39,540 nucleotides of DNA, from assembly GCA_904420435.1 (NCBI GenBank), contig CAJFVK010000006.1:1-39540 (forward strand), written 5' to 3'. The stretch comes from an uncultured Oscillospiraceae bacterium. GTDB taxonomy: Bacteria; Bacillota; Clostridia; Oscillospirales; Oscillospiraceae. Below the pieces are notes generated by a model, which saw only the letters and a list, made by a program, of their open reading frames with translations, ran no database searches and was not told the origin of the DNA. The translations under genes and the position numbers were made by a program. How positions within the stretch are numbered: position 1 is the stretch's first letter; each line of letters opens with the position of its first letter. This document shows, one piece after another, positions 26,686-34,683 of this stretch.

Positions 26686-27000
26686 GTGAGGACTGTGGAG
26701 ATCAGGACCAGAATGGAGGAGCGGACGCTGACCATCCGCCTCTTGGGAGAGCTGGACCACCACGGCGCCAAGGGGCTGATGGACCGGCTGGATGGCCTGA
26801 TGGAGCAGAATCTGCCCTCAAAGACCATCCTGGATCTGGGGGAGCTGACCTTTATGGACAGCTCCGGCATTGCCGTGATTCTCCGGGCCAAGCGGCGGAT
26901 GGAGGCTCTGGGGGGCAATCTCGTGGTGGTGAATATCCCCAAGCAGGCCGCCCGGGTGCTGGACACGGCGGGCCTGAGCCGCTATGTGAAGCTGATTTAG
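26686..27000 (+). CDS. spoIIAA: Anti-sigma F factor antagonist SpoIIAA (STAS)
   Basis: STAS motif LDLGELTFMDSSGIAVILRAKRRMEALGG; first gene of spoIIA operon; GTG start proposed. Confidence 0.9.
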   Translation: MRTVEIRTRMEERTLTIRLLGELDHHGAKGLMDRLDGLMEQNLPSKTILDLGELTFMDSSGIAVILRAKRRMEALGGNLVVVNIPKQAARVLDTAGLSRYVKLI

Positions 27001-27010
27001 GAGGAGCGCC

Positions 27011-27451
27011 ATGAAGGTGAACAACTACATATCCATGGAATTTCTGAGCCGCAGCGTCAACGAGGGCTTCGCCCGCATGGCAGTAGCGGCCTTTGCCGCC
27101 CAGCTGGACCCCACCCTGGAGGAGCTGGGGGACATCAAGACTGCGGTCAGCGAGGCGGTGACCAACGCCACCGTCCACGCCTACCCCGACACCCTGGGCA
27201 AGATCGTTTTGAAGGGGCGGATCCTGGACGACAACATCCTGGAGATCACCGTGCGGGACTGGGGCCGGGGCATCCCGGACGTGGAGAAGGCCCGCCAGCC
27301 CCTCTATACCACCGGCGGGGAGGAGCGCAGCGGCATGGGCTTCACCATTATGGAGAGCTTTATGGACCAGCTGCGGGTGGTGTCTCATGAGGGGCAGGGG
27401 ACAAAGGTGGTCATGCGCCGGCGGATCGCCCGCCGGAACGGGGGACGATGA
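27011..27451 (+). CDS. spoIIAB: Anti-sigma F factor SpoIIAB (HATPase kinase)
   Basis: AVSEAVTNATVHAYPD N-box, VRDWGRGIPDVEKARQPLYTT, GMGFTIMESFMD; AGGAGG RBS. Confidence 0.95.
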   Translation: MKVNNYISMEFLSRSVNEGFARMAVAAFAAQLDPTLEELGDIKTAVSEAVTNATVHAYPDTLGKIVLKGRILDDNILEITVRDWGRGIPDVEKARQPLYTTGGEERSGMGFTIMESFMDQLRVVSHEGQGTKVVMRRRIARRNGGR

Positions 27452-28152
27452 ACACCGCTCTGCTGGAGGCGGCCCGCCAGGGGGACCAGGAGGCCTGCGA
27501 CCAGGTGATCCGGGAGAACACGGGGCTGATCTGGAGCATTGTCCGGCGCTACTACGGCCGGGGAGCGGAGCCGGAGGACCTCTACCAGCTGGGCTGCGTG
27601 GGGTTCCTCAAGGCCATCCGGGGCTTCGACCCCTCCTACGGCACCCAGTTTTCCACCTACGCCGTGCCCAAGATCGCCGGGGAGATCCGGCGCTTCCTCC
27701 GGGACGATGGGAGCATCAAGGTGGGCCGGGGCCTCCGGGAGCAGGCTATGGTGATCCTCAGCGCCCGGGAGCGGCTCTTACACAGCCTGGGCCGGGAGCC
27801 CACCCTCTCCGAGCTCTCAGGGGAAACCGGCTACACGGCGGAAGAGATCGCCTCCGCGGAGCTGGCCTGCGCCCAGCCGGAGAGCCTCCAACAGGAGAAG
27901 GGGGACGGGCTGACGCTGGAGTCCACCCTCCGCAGCGGCGACGGGGAGGAGGCCATGGTGGAAAAAATCGCCCTCCGCAGCGCCATCGAGGCCCTGCCGG
28001 AGAGCGAAAAGAAGACAATCCTGCTGCGGTTCTTCAAGGGCCTGACCCAGGCCCAGGCCGCCCGGATCCTGAAGGTGTCCCAGGTGCAGGTATCCCGGCT
28101 GGAGCGCCGGGCTCTGGAGCGCCTGCGCCAGGCGTTTGCGCCGCCGGAGTGA
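27448..28152 (+). CDS. sigF: RNA polymerase sporulation sigma factor F (SpoIIAC)
   Basis: LYQLGCVGFLKAIRGFDPSYGTQFSTYAVPKIAGEIRRFLRDDG region 2 and C-terminal LTQAQAARILKVSQVQVSRLERRAL region 4; ATGA overlap with spoIIAB. Confidence 0.96.
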   Translation: MNTALLEAARQGDQEACDQVIRENTGLIWSIVRRYYGRGAEPEDLYQLGCVGFLKAIRGFDPSYGTQFSTYAVPKIAGEIRRFLRDDGSIKVGRGLREQAMVILSARERLLHSLGREPTLSELSGETGYTAEEIASAELACAQPESLQQEKGDGLTLESTLRSGDGEEAMVEKIALRSAIEALPESEKKTILLRFFKGLTQAQAARILKVSQVQVSRLERRALERLRQAFAPPE

Positions 28153-28894
28153 AGAATTCCTCCCCCTGGAACTCCGTCATGGTGCCCCAGTAGCGCATGG
28201 GCATGTGGGTCCGGCGGGTTTTGGGGTTGTACCGCTCTCGGATGGCCACCGTATCGTAGAAGGTCTTCCAGAGCCGGCGAAACTTTGCCTCGGTTTCGTC
28301 GGGCAGCGCCATGGTAAACTCCGCCAGAGGTATGACGCACCACCGGCCCTCCTGTCCCAGGAGGGCCTCCTTGTGGGTGCGGTCGTAGAGCAGGAACCGC
28401 TCCCCCAGACAGCGCTGGCAGAAGTGACGGCCCAGGAGGGGGAGGACCCGGTTTTTCGGCTGGATCTCCCCCACCAGAAAGCCCCCCAGGTCGGAAAACC
28501 GGACAAAGCCCTTGAGCAGATGGGCCTCCCCCTCCAGGTGCTGCACCGCCTGGCGCAGGGGGAGCACGTCGTCGTGGCTCAGCCGCTGGAGCAGGGGCGC
28601 CCCCTCCCGCAGGAGGGAGCGGATAAACCGGTAGAGCATCATCTCCCGCTCCGGCGCGCAGGTGAGGAACCCCCGCTCCACCAGGGAGCGGGCCGCCGGG
28701 GCGATGGCTTCTACTTTGGCGAGGACCCGGCGGGCGTGGTCCGGGTCAAAGACCGCGTCCCAGATGGGGAAGAGGGAGGCCTCCACCTCCTCCGCCGGGC
28801 AGATGCCCCCGGGGACCTCCCTGTTCTGATAGCTGTCAAACACGCAGCAGAGGAAGCCCTCGAAGCTGCCGTCGTAGCGGTAGATGCGCTCCAT
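28034..28894 (-). CDS. TIGR03915-type putative DNA metabolism protein (DUF4130-like)
   Basis: MERIYRYDGSFEGFLCCVFDSYQNREVP; FRRLWKTFYDTVAIRERYNPKTRRTHMPMRYWGTMTEF. The last ~40 codons are Pro/Gly-rich and antisense to sigF. Confidence 0.82.
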   Translation of the reverse strand: MERIYRYDGSFEGFLCCVFDSYQNREVPGGICPAEEVEASLFPIWDAVFDPDHARRVLAKVEAIAPAARSLVERGFLTCAPEREMMLYRFIRSLLREGAPLLQRLSHDDVLPLRQAVQHLEGEAHLLKGFVRFSDLGGFLVGEIQPKNRVLPLLGRHFCQRCLGERFLLYDRTHKEALLGQEGRWCVIPLAEFTMALPDETEAKFRRLWKTFYDTVAIRERYNPKTRRTHMPMRYWGTMTEFQGEEFFTPAAQTPGAGAPEPGAPAGIPAPGTPSGSGRPGPGSGP

Positions 28895-28899
28895 GGTTT

Positions 28900-30747
28900 T
28901 TAAGCCCCCTTCAGTGTCAGCTCCGCCTTGAACAGGTCCCCGTCCACGGCGATGGAGAACGTGCCGCCCATGAGCTCCATCAGGCTCCGGGCGATGCTCA
29001 GACCCAGCCCGCTGCCCTCGGTGTGCCGGGAGGCGTCTCCCCGGACAAAGCGCTCCATCAACTCCTCGGCGCTGATGTTCAGGGAATCCCGGGAGATGTT
29101 TTTCACCGTCAGGCGCACCCGGTCCCCGGCCCTCTCCAGATCCAGGTACACCCGGCTGCCGGACAGGGCGTACTTGCACACGTTGCTCAGCAGATTGTCC
29201 AGCACCCGCCAGAGCAGACGCCCGTCGGCCATGGCCGCCAGGTCCTCCCCAGGGGCGGTGACGATCACCTCCAGCTTCCCGGCGGCCAGCCGCTGGTCGT
29301 AGTCCCCCATGGCCTGGCGGACGATCTCGTTGACTACAATGGGCTGGAGGTGGACGGTGATGTTCCCCGTGGAGGCCTTGCTGGCCTCCACCAGGTCCTC
29401 CGTCAGCTTCTTCAGCCGCCGGGACTGCCGGTCCAGCACCGCCACATAGTCCGCGGCGGTGTCCGGCAGGTCCTCCTTTGCCAGCAGGTCCACATAGTTG
29501 ATGATGGAGGTCAGAGGGGTCTTGATGTCGTGGGACACGTTGGTGATGAGCTCCGTCTTCAGCCGCTCCGACCGCATCCGCTGGTCCACCGCCCGGCTCA
29601 TGCCCAAGCCGATGGCATTGAGATGCTCCCCGTGGGTCCTCAGATCCCAGAACATCCGGGAGGTGTCCACCTGGGCTTCCAGGTCCCCCTCCGCCAGGGC
29701 CTTCCCGGTATCCTTCAGCTTCTGCAGCTGCCAGGAGAGGAGGGCGGCGCCGGCTGCCAGGGCGGCGTCCATCAGGAGGGCCAGCAGGTAGTAGGAGCCC
29801 GAGTAGGAAACGCCGCCCAGATAGATGAGGGCTGTCTGGGCCAGCAGGACCAGGCACACCAGGGCGATGGCCCGCCAGGTGAGGGGGAGGATGCGGACAA
29901 AGTCCACCAGGGCCCGGCCGCAGCGGCGGAGGACCCGGCAGGCCCAGCGGAGCGCCCGCCAGCAGATGGTGTTCTCCCAGAAGCGGCCCAGCTTCAGCCG
30001 GGTGGCCACCGTCAGCAGCAGGGCCAGGGCCAGAACAGCCAGGGCCAGGCAGGTGACGGAGAGGAAGACCAGCTGGATGATGTAGATGCCGGAAATGTTC
30101 CGCCACATGGCCAGGAGCAGATAGGCCAGCACCCACTCCCCCAGCAGGTACAGGTCCAGGGGAATCCGGTCCTGCACATTGGCAGTAATGCCCTCCGCGC
30201 CCCGGCGGTGTCCGGCGGCGCAGAGGAGGTACACCAGACAGACCAGCATCAGCACGGCGGAGAGGACAGCCGCCGGGAGCAGGACGTTCCGGAGGGGATA
30301 GAACAGGGAGAAGAAGAGATGCTCCCCGTAAAAGGCGCTGTCCGGATCGTCAAAATCCAGCACATAGACGGTGACCCGGTAGGACCCCGCCTCCAGGGCG
30401 CGGCCGGGGTCGGAATCGGGGATGACGACCTCCGTTTCTGACACGGCGTCGTAGGAGGCGGGGACGGCGCCGCTCTGCCGGAGGACGGCGCCCGGATGGC
30501 CGGGGTCCTCCACCAGCACCACCACATTCTCCGACGGCTCGCCGCCGTAGAGGTAGTTGACCGCCTCGGCGTCCCGGAGGGAGGTGAAGGCATCCGTATC
30601 GGTAAAGTCCAGGGCTCTGCCGGTGTAGTACCCCATGTCAAAGGAGATGGCAAAGGCCAGGGCGGAGATGGCGGACAGGGCCAGGAACAGGATCGTGAGG
30701 AAGCAGGCCGCCGCCTTCAGCGGCAAGCTCCGGCGCAGGTCAGACAC
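28900..30747 (-). CDS. Sensor histidine kinase (VanS-like architecture)
   Basis: Multi-TM N-terminus; LITNVSHDIKTPLTSIINYVDLL H-box; SGLGLSIARSLMELMGG. GTG start after GGAAGGAGG. Confidence 0.92.
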   Translation of the reverse strand: MSDLRRSLPLKAAACFLTILFLALSAISALAFAISFDMGYYTGRALDFTDTDAFTSLRDAEAVNYLYGGEPSENVVVLVEDPGHPGAVLRQSGAVPASYDAVSETEVVIPDSDPGRALEAGSYRVTVYVLDFDDPDSAFYGEHLFFSLFYPLRNVLLPAAVLSAVLMLVCLVYLLCAAGHRRGAEGITANVQDRIPLDLYLLGEWVLAYLLLAMWRNISGIYIIQLVFLSVTCLALAVLALALLLTVATRLKLGRFWENTICWRALRWACRVLRRCGRALVDFVRILPLTWRAIALVCLVLLAQTALIYLGGVSYSGSYYLLALLMDAALAAGAALLSWQLQKLKDTGKALAEGDLEAQVDTSRMFWDLRTHGEHLNAIGLGMSRAVDQRMRSERLKTELITNVSHDIKTPLTSIINYVDLLAKEDLPDTAADYVAVLDRQSRRLKKLTEDLVEASKASTGNITVHLQPIVVNEIVRQAMGDYDQRLAAGKLEVIVTAPGEDLAAMADGRLLWRVLDNLLSNVCKYALSGSRVYLDLERAGDRVRLTVKNISRDSLNISAEELMERFVRGDASRHTEGSGLGLSIARSLMELMGGTFSIAVDGDLFKAELTLKGA

Positions 30748-30826
30748 GGCGCAGCCTCCTTCCCGCCGCCAGGGCCAGGGCCCCTCCGGCGGCTGCCAGC
30801 AGAACAAGGCATACTAATTTCTTCAT
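30740..30826 (-). CDS. Micro-ORF: 28-aa single-TM peptide MKKLVCLVLLAAAGGALALAAGRRLRRV
   Basis: ATG preceded by TGGAGG (RBS), hydrophobic core with basic C-terminus, stop TGA overlaps the histidine-kinase GTG start region; absent from the ORF track because of its size. Confidence 0.55.
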   Translation of the reverse strand: MKKLVCLVLLAAAGGALALAAGRRLRRV

Positions 30827-30857
30827 GGGAAAAACCTCCAGATATGAGAATGTTTTC

Positions 30858-31550
30858 TCACCCTTTTGCCTCCATCTTGTACCCCAGGCCCCAGACCACC
30901 TTCAGGTACCGGGGCTCCGAGGGGTTGATCTCGATCTTCTCCCGCAGGTGCCGGATGTGGACGGCCACGGCGCTCTCGGAGCCGGTGGCGCTCTCGTTCC
31001 ACACCTGCTCGTAGATCTGGGCCGAGGAGTAGACCCGGCCCGGGTGGGCCATCAGCAGGCGGAGGATATTGTACTCCATGGGCGTCAGGCTCACCGGCTC
31101 CCCGTCCACGGTGACGGACTTGGCCTCGTCGTCCAGCGCAACGCCGCCGATTACCAGGCGGGAGGGCTTTGCCTCCATGCCGCCCAGGGTGGTGTACCGG
31201 CGCAGCTGGGAGCGGACCCTGGCCAGGACCTCCACCGGGTCAAAGGGCTTGGTGATGTAGTCGTCGGCCCCCACGTTGAGCCCCAGGACCTTGTCCGTGC
31301 TCTCGCCCTTGGCGGTGAGCAGGATGATGGGGATGTTGCTGCTCTCCCGCAGTTTGGCGGTGGCGGCGATGCCGTCCAGCTCCGGCATCATGATGTCCAT
31401 CAAAATGAGATGGATCTCCTGGGTCCGCACCACCTCCAGGGCCTCCCGGCCGGTGTAGGCGGTAAAGAGGGTGTAGCCCTCGGCGGAGAGATAGATCTTC
31501 AGGGCGGAAACGATGTCCCGCTCGTCGTCGCAGATCAGAATGTTGGCCAT
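30858..31550 (-). CDS. OmpR/VanR-family response regulator
   Basis: MANILICDDERDIVSALKIYL, LILMDIMMPELDGI, LLTAKGESTDKVLGLNVGADDYITKPF, winged-helix YLKVVWGLGYKME. Confidence 0.95.
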   Translation of the reverse strand: MANILICDDERDIVSALKIYLSAEGYTLFTAYTGREALEVVRTQEIHLILMDIMMPELDGIAATAKLRESSNIPIILLTAKGESTDKVLGLNVGADDYITKPFDPVEVLARVRSQLRRYTTLGGMEAKPSRLVIGGVALDDEAKSVTVDGEPVSLTPMEYNILRLLMAHPGRVYSSAQIYEQVWNESATGSESAVAVHIRHLREKIEINPSEPRYLKVVWGLGYKMEAKG

Positions 31551-31576
31551 ATGGGGTGTCCCACCTTTCAAGAGGT

Positions 31577-31634
31577 ATTGTAGCACACCCCCTTTTAAGA
31601 AAAAAGAGGGCGGGAGATTAAGAAATCTTTAAGA
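31577..31634 (-). promoter_or_regulatory. Response-regulator promoter with upstream OmpR-type direct repeat
   Basis: Minus-strand TACAAT (31582-31577), poor -35 (CTTTTT at 31605-31600); TCTTAA-N5-TCTTAA at 31634-31618, 12 bp upstream of the -35. Confidence 0.6.
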
Positions 31635-31662
31635 CGGCCGGGCGGGGAACCCCTCCGGGCAA

Positions 31663-31719
31663 TCTTAAGAGAATCTTAGGAAAAATCCCCCTTGGATCTG
31701 AAACTTTTTCTGCTATCCT
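31663..31719 (+). promoter_or_regulatory. Divergent promoter with OmpR-type direct repeat
   Basis: TCTTAA-N5-TCTTAG (31663-31679), 12-bp gap, TTGGAT (31692-31697), 16-bp spacer, TATCCT (31714-31719). Confidence 0.55.
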
Positions 31720-31725
31720 GTCCTC

Positions 31726-31821
31726 AGCCACCTTTCAAAAGAAGCGAAAAAGGAGGGGATCGCAGATAGAAGAAACAGGGAGCGCCCCCGCGTCCACCCT
31801 TCGGACGCGGGGGCGCTTTTT
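31726..31821 (+). ncRNA. Candidate ~95-nt sRNA with intrinsic terminator
   Basis: Promoter at 31692-31719; no start codon suitably placed after AGGAGGGG; ends in a 15-bp GC-rich hairpin AGCGCCCCCGCGTCC/GGACGCGGGGGCGCT plus T tract. Confidence 0.45.
31781..31821 (+). terminator. Intrinsic terminator
   Basis: AGCGCCCCCGCGTCC accctTC GGACGCGGGGGCGCTTTTT; T tract is on the plus strand. Confidence 0.85.
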
Positions 31822-31835
31822 GACGCTTCAGCCCC

Positions 31836-32321
31836 TCAGGGGCTCATCCGGGCCTTGGCGCTGTACTGGTCCGCCCGGAGGAGAAAGACCGTCACATCCC
31901 GGGCCATCTCCTCCGTGACGGCAATCCTCCGCCCGGTCTGGTGGGCCAGGATGGCCTCCAGGGCGGCGGCCCTGTCCCGGGGGTCCTCCGGGAATTCCAC
32001 CCGGCCCCGGCCGGTGACGGACTGGTAGTCGCAGCTGTAGGCGCAGGGCGGCCCGCCCTGGCCGGTGAGGCGGAGCAGCCGGTCCATCTCAAAGGCGGCC
32101 AGAGGATTTTCCCGCAGGGCGGAGAGCTTCCGCCCCCGGCCGGCGCAGTGGAAGCACAGGATCAGATTCTCCCCCTCCCACAGGGCACCGAAGCTCATGG
32201 GGACGATGTAGGGGCCCTCCCGGTCCCACACCGCCAGGCGGCAGACCCGGCAGGCCGCCACGATGGCCTGGATAGCCACCAGATCCGTCACCTGCCGCTC
32301 CGAGCGGCGCATGGGGATCAT
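31836..32321 (-). CDS. Pyridoxamine 5'-phosphate oxidase (FMN-binding split barrel) family protein
   Basis: MIPMRRSERQVTD...CRVCRLAVWDREGPYIVPMSFGALWEGENLILCFHCAGRGRKLSAL; ATGA overlap with the upstream gene. Confidence 0.85.
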   Translation of the reverse strand: MIPMRRSERQVTDLVAIQAIVAACRVCRLAVWDREGPYIVPMSFGALWEGENLILCFHCAGRGRKLSALRENPLAAFEMDRLLRLTGQGGPPCAYSCDYQSVTGRGRVEFPEDPRDRAAALEAILAHQTGRRIAVTEEMARDVTVFLLRADQYSAKARMSP

Positions 32322-33343
32322 CGCAGAGCCTCCAGCCGGTCCAGCAGGGCGTCCACCTCCGCCTCCTGGGTGGTCCAGGAGGTGACAAACCGAACGCACA
32401 GCCGCCCGTCCGCCAGAAGCTCAATGGTTTCAAAGGCGCAGTCCTCCGCCAGGGCGGCGGACTGGGCGGCGGTCAGGACGGGAAAGAGCTGGTTGGAGGG
32501 GGAGTCGTAGGCCAGGGGATACCCCAGGCGGACCAGGCCCTCCCGCAGGCGCAGGGCCATCCGGTTGGCGTGCCGGGCCAGCTCCAGATAGAGGCCGTCC
32601 TTCAAAATGGCGCCGAACTGGACCCCCAGCAGCCGTCCCTTGGCCAGGATGGCCCCCTGCTGCTTCATGGCCCGCCGGAAGTTGGGGTAGAGGGACGGGT
32701 TGGTCAGCACCACCGCCTCGCCGAAGAGCAGGCCGTTTTTGGTGCCGCCGATGGTGAAGGCGTCGCACAGGGCGGCGTAGTCGGCAAAGCCCAGGTCGGA
32801 GCCCGGGGCGGTGATGGCGGAGCCCAGGCGGGCGCCGTCGCAGTAGAGCAGGAGCCCCAGTTCCCGGCAGCAGGCGTGGATGGCCGAGAGTTCCCGGCGG
32901 GTGTAGACCGTGCCCACCTCGGTGGTGTTGGAGAGATAGACCAGCCGGGGCAGGGGGGTGTACTCCTCGCCGCACTGGGAGACCGCCTGGGCCACCATCT
33001 GGGCGGTGAGCTTCCCGTCCGGGGCGGGGAGGGTGAGGATCTTGTGGCCGTTGTGCTCGATGGCTCCGGCCTCGTGGCCGGCGATGTGGCCTGTGGCGGC
33101 GGCGATCACGGCCTCGTAGGGCCGCAGCAGGGCGCCGATCACCAGCTTGTTGGCCTGGGTGCCCCCGGCCACAAAGTGCACCTGGGCCTCGGGGGCGCCG
33201 CACAGGCGGCGGATGGTATCCGCCGCGGCGGCACAGAAGCTGTCCGAGCCATAGCCGGGGGTTTTGAGCAGATTCGTTTCCGTCAGGGCCTCCAGCACCG
33301 CCGGATGGGCCCCCTCGGAGTAGTCGTTTCGAAAATTGAGCAT
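32318..33343 (-). CDS. Low-specificity threonine aldolase (beta-eliminating lyase family)
   Basis: MLNFRNDYSEGAHPAVLEAL; HIAGHEAGAIEHNGHKIL; YCDGARLGSAI; CDAFTIGGTKNGLLFGEAVV PLP-lysine region. Confidence 0.92.
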   Translation of the reverse strand: MLNFRNDYSEGAHPAVLEALTETNLLKTPGYGSDSFCAAAADTIRRLCGAPEAQVHFVAGGTQANKLVIGALLRPYEAVIAAATGHIAGHEAGAIEHNGHKILTLPAPDGKLTAQMVAQAVSQCGEEYTPLPRLVYLSNTTEVGTVYTRRELSAIHACCRELGLLLYCDGARLGSAITAPGSDLGFADYAALCDAFTIGGTKNGLLFGEAVVLTNPSLYPNFRRAMKQQGAILAKGRLLGVQFGAILKDGLYLELARHANRMALRLREGLVRLGYPLAYDSPSNQLFPVLTAAQSAALAEDCAFETIELLADGRLCVRFVTSWTTQEAEVDALLDRLEALR

Positions 33344-33387
33344 GATGGCGCAGGCTCCTTCCTGTTGAAATTGAAAGACGCCGGGGC

Positions 33388-34629
33388 TCAGAGCTCCGGG
33401 CCCCGGGGCTCCTCCTTGGGCTTTTTAGCGGCACGGAAGGCGCTGGCGACGGAGGAGAAGGCCACCACCACCGTCAGCACCACGCCGATGGCCAGATCGC
33501 CGATGAAGTCGGGCCAGAGCTCCAGGAGATCCATCATGTCGCCGAAGTTCTGGAGGATGTAGGCCACGCTGGAGCGGCCGGGGTTCAGCTCGTTGACCGC
33601 GTCGGAGATCATCCAGGCATAGCCCACCGCGTTGGCCAGGGCCAGCATCACCAGGGACACCAGCACGCTGAGCACTACGCCGGAGCGGTCCAGCCCGCCG
33701 CCCAGGAGCTTGTGGCCCTTCATGGCCAGGAAGATGATAAGGAAGCCGGCGATACCGGCGATGTAGCCGGCACGCATCAGGAGGACCCAGGCTATGCAGC
33801 CGACCAGGGCGCCCAGGACGGCGCCCAGGAGCCCCAGCCCCCGGCTGACGGCCGGGGCGCTGACCTCGCCGGCCACGGCGGTTTCCTGCTGGACGGCCAC
33901 GCCGGGCTGGACAGGCTGGCCGGAGGATTCCGGCTGGCCGGAAGGTCCCTCAGGCGCCGTCGCCGTCCCGTCCGGAGAGGCAGAAACCGGCGGCGCCTTG
34001 GGCTTGGAGAAGGCCTTGAAGAAGAAGTAGACGGCCAGGGCCAGGAAGGCCAGGGCGGCGATGCCGGCGGCCAGAAGGTTCATGCCGCCGCCGGCGCTCT
34101 CCGGCCGGTAGGTGGCGTCCAGGTAGTAGTTCCCCACGTACTCGGAGAAGTTGTCCTCGGTCAGCAGATCCGTGCCCAGGAAGTAGTCGTTGAAGTACTC
34201 GATGGCGTAGCTCCGCAGATCCGAAGAGATCTCCATGGGGTACCCGGTCACATAGCCGTAGTCGGCAAAATACGCCGAGTCGCTGAAGGTTTCCTCGTAG
34301 ATGGTCCGGTAGGAGGCAAACTGCTCATCGGACAGGCACACCAGGTAGACAAAGGTACCGTCGGAGCTGGCGTCCAGAACAAAGTGGATGTTGTGGCTGT
34401 CCCCCAGGGCCGGGGCGGCAAAGGAGTCGGTGAGGGCGTTGAAGTAGAGGACCTGTTCCTCATCCGTTCCGGTGTAGGCGTCAAAATAGGGGAGCTCCGA
34501 CGGGTCCCGGGCGGGGGCGTCCTCCCCCATCCCGTCCATCAGCAGCCAGGCCGCCGCGGCGCCGATGAGCAGCATGAGGACGCCGAGGACGATAAAGGTG
34601 GTTTTTGCGCTTTTGCTGGTTGTCTGCAT
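33388..34629 (-). CDS. Uncharacterised multi-TM membrane protein with N-terminal extracytoplasmic domain
   Basis: TM near the N-terminus, ~140-aa soluble segment, TM (GMNLLAAGIAALAFLALAVYFFF), Pro/Gln/Ser-rich linker, then four hydrophobic segments; RBS present. Confidence 0.75.
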   Translation of the reverse strand: MQTTSKSAKTTFIVLGVLMLLIGAAAAWLLMDGMGEDAPARDPSELPYFDAYTGTDEEQVLYFNALTDSFAAPALGDSHNIHFVLDASSDGTFVYLVCLSDEQFASYRTIYEETFSDSAYFADYGYVTGYPMEISSDLRSYAIEYFNDYFLGTDLLTEDNFSEYVGNYYLDATYRPESAGGGMNLLAAGIAALAFLALAVYFFFKAFSKPKAPPVSASPDGTATAPEGPSGQPESSGQPVQPGVAVQQETAVAGEVSAPAVSRGLGLLGAVLGALVGCIAWVLLMRAGYIAGIAGFLIIFLAMKGHKLLGGGLDRSGVVLSVLVSLVMLALANAVGYAWMISDAVNELNPGRSSVAYILQNFGDMMDLLELWPDFIGDLAIGVVLTVVVAFSSVASAFRAAKKPKEEPRGPEL

Positions 34630-34683
34630 AGAAAGATTCCTCCTGTTGTCCTAAAACACACAAATGGGCGGTCAGGGCCGCCG

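Noticed and set aside
28895-30136. N-terminal extension of minus-strand ORF 28034..30136 over the histidine kinase
   Set aside because: Different frame overlapping a clear kinase; the TIGR03915-type protein starts at 28894 with MERIYRYDGSFEGFL.
29023-30441. 472-aa plus-strand ORF
   Set aside because: Antisense to the histidine kinase; Gln/His/Gly-rich shadow ORF.
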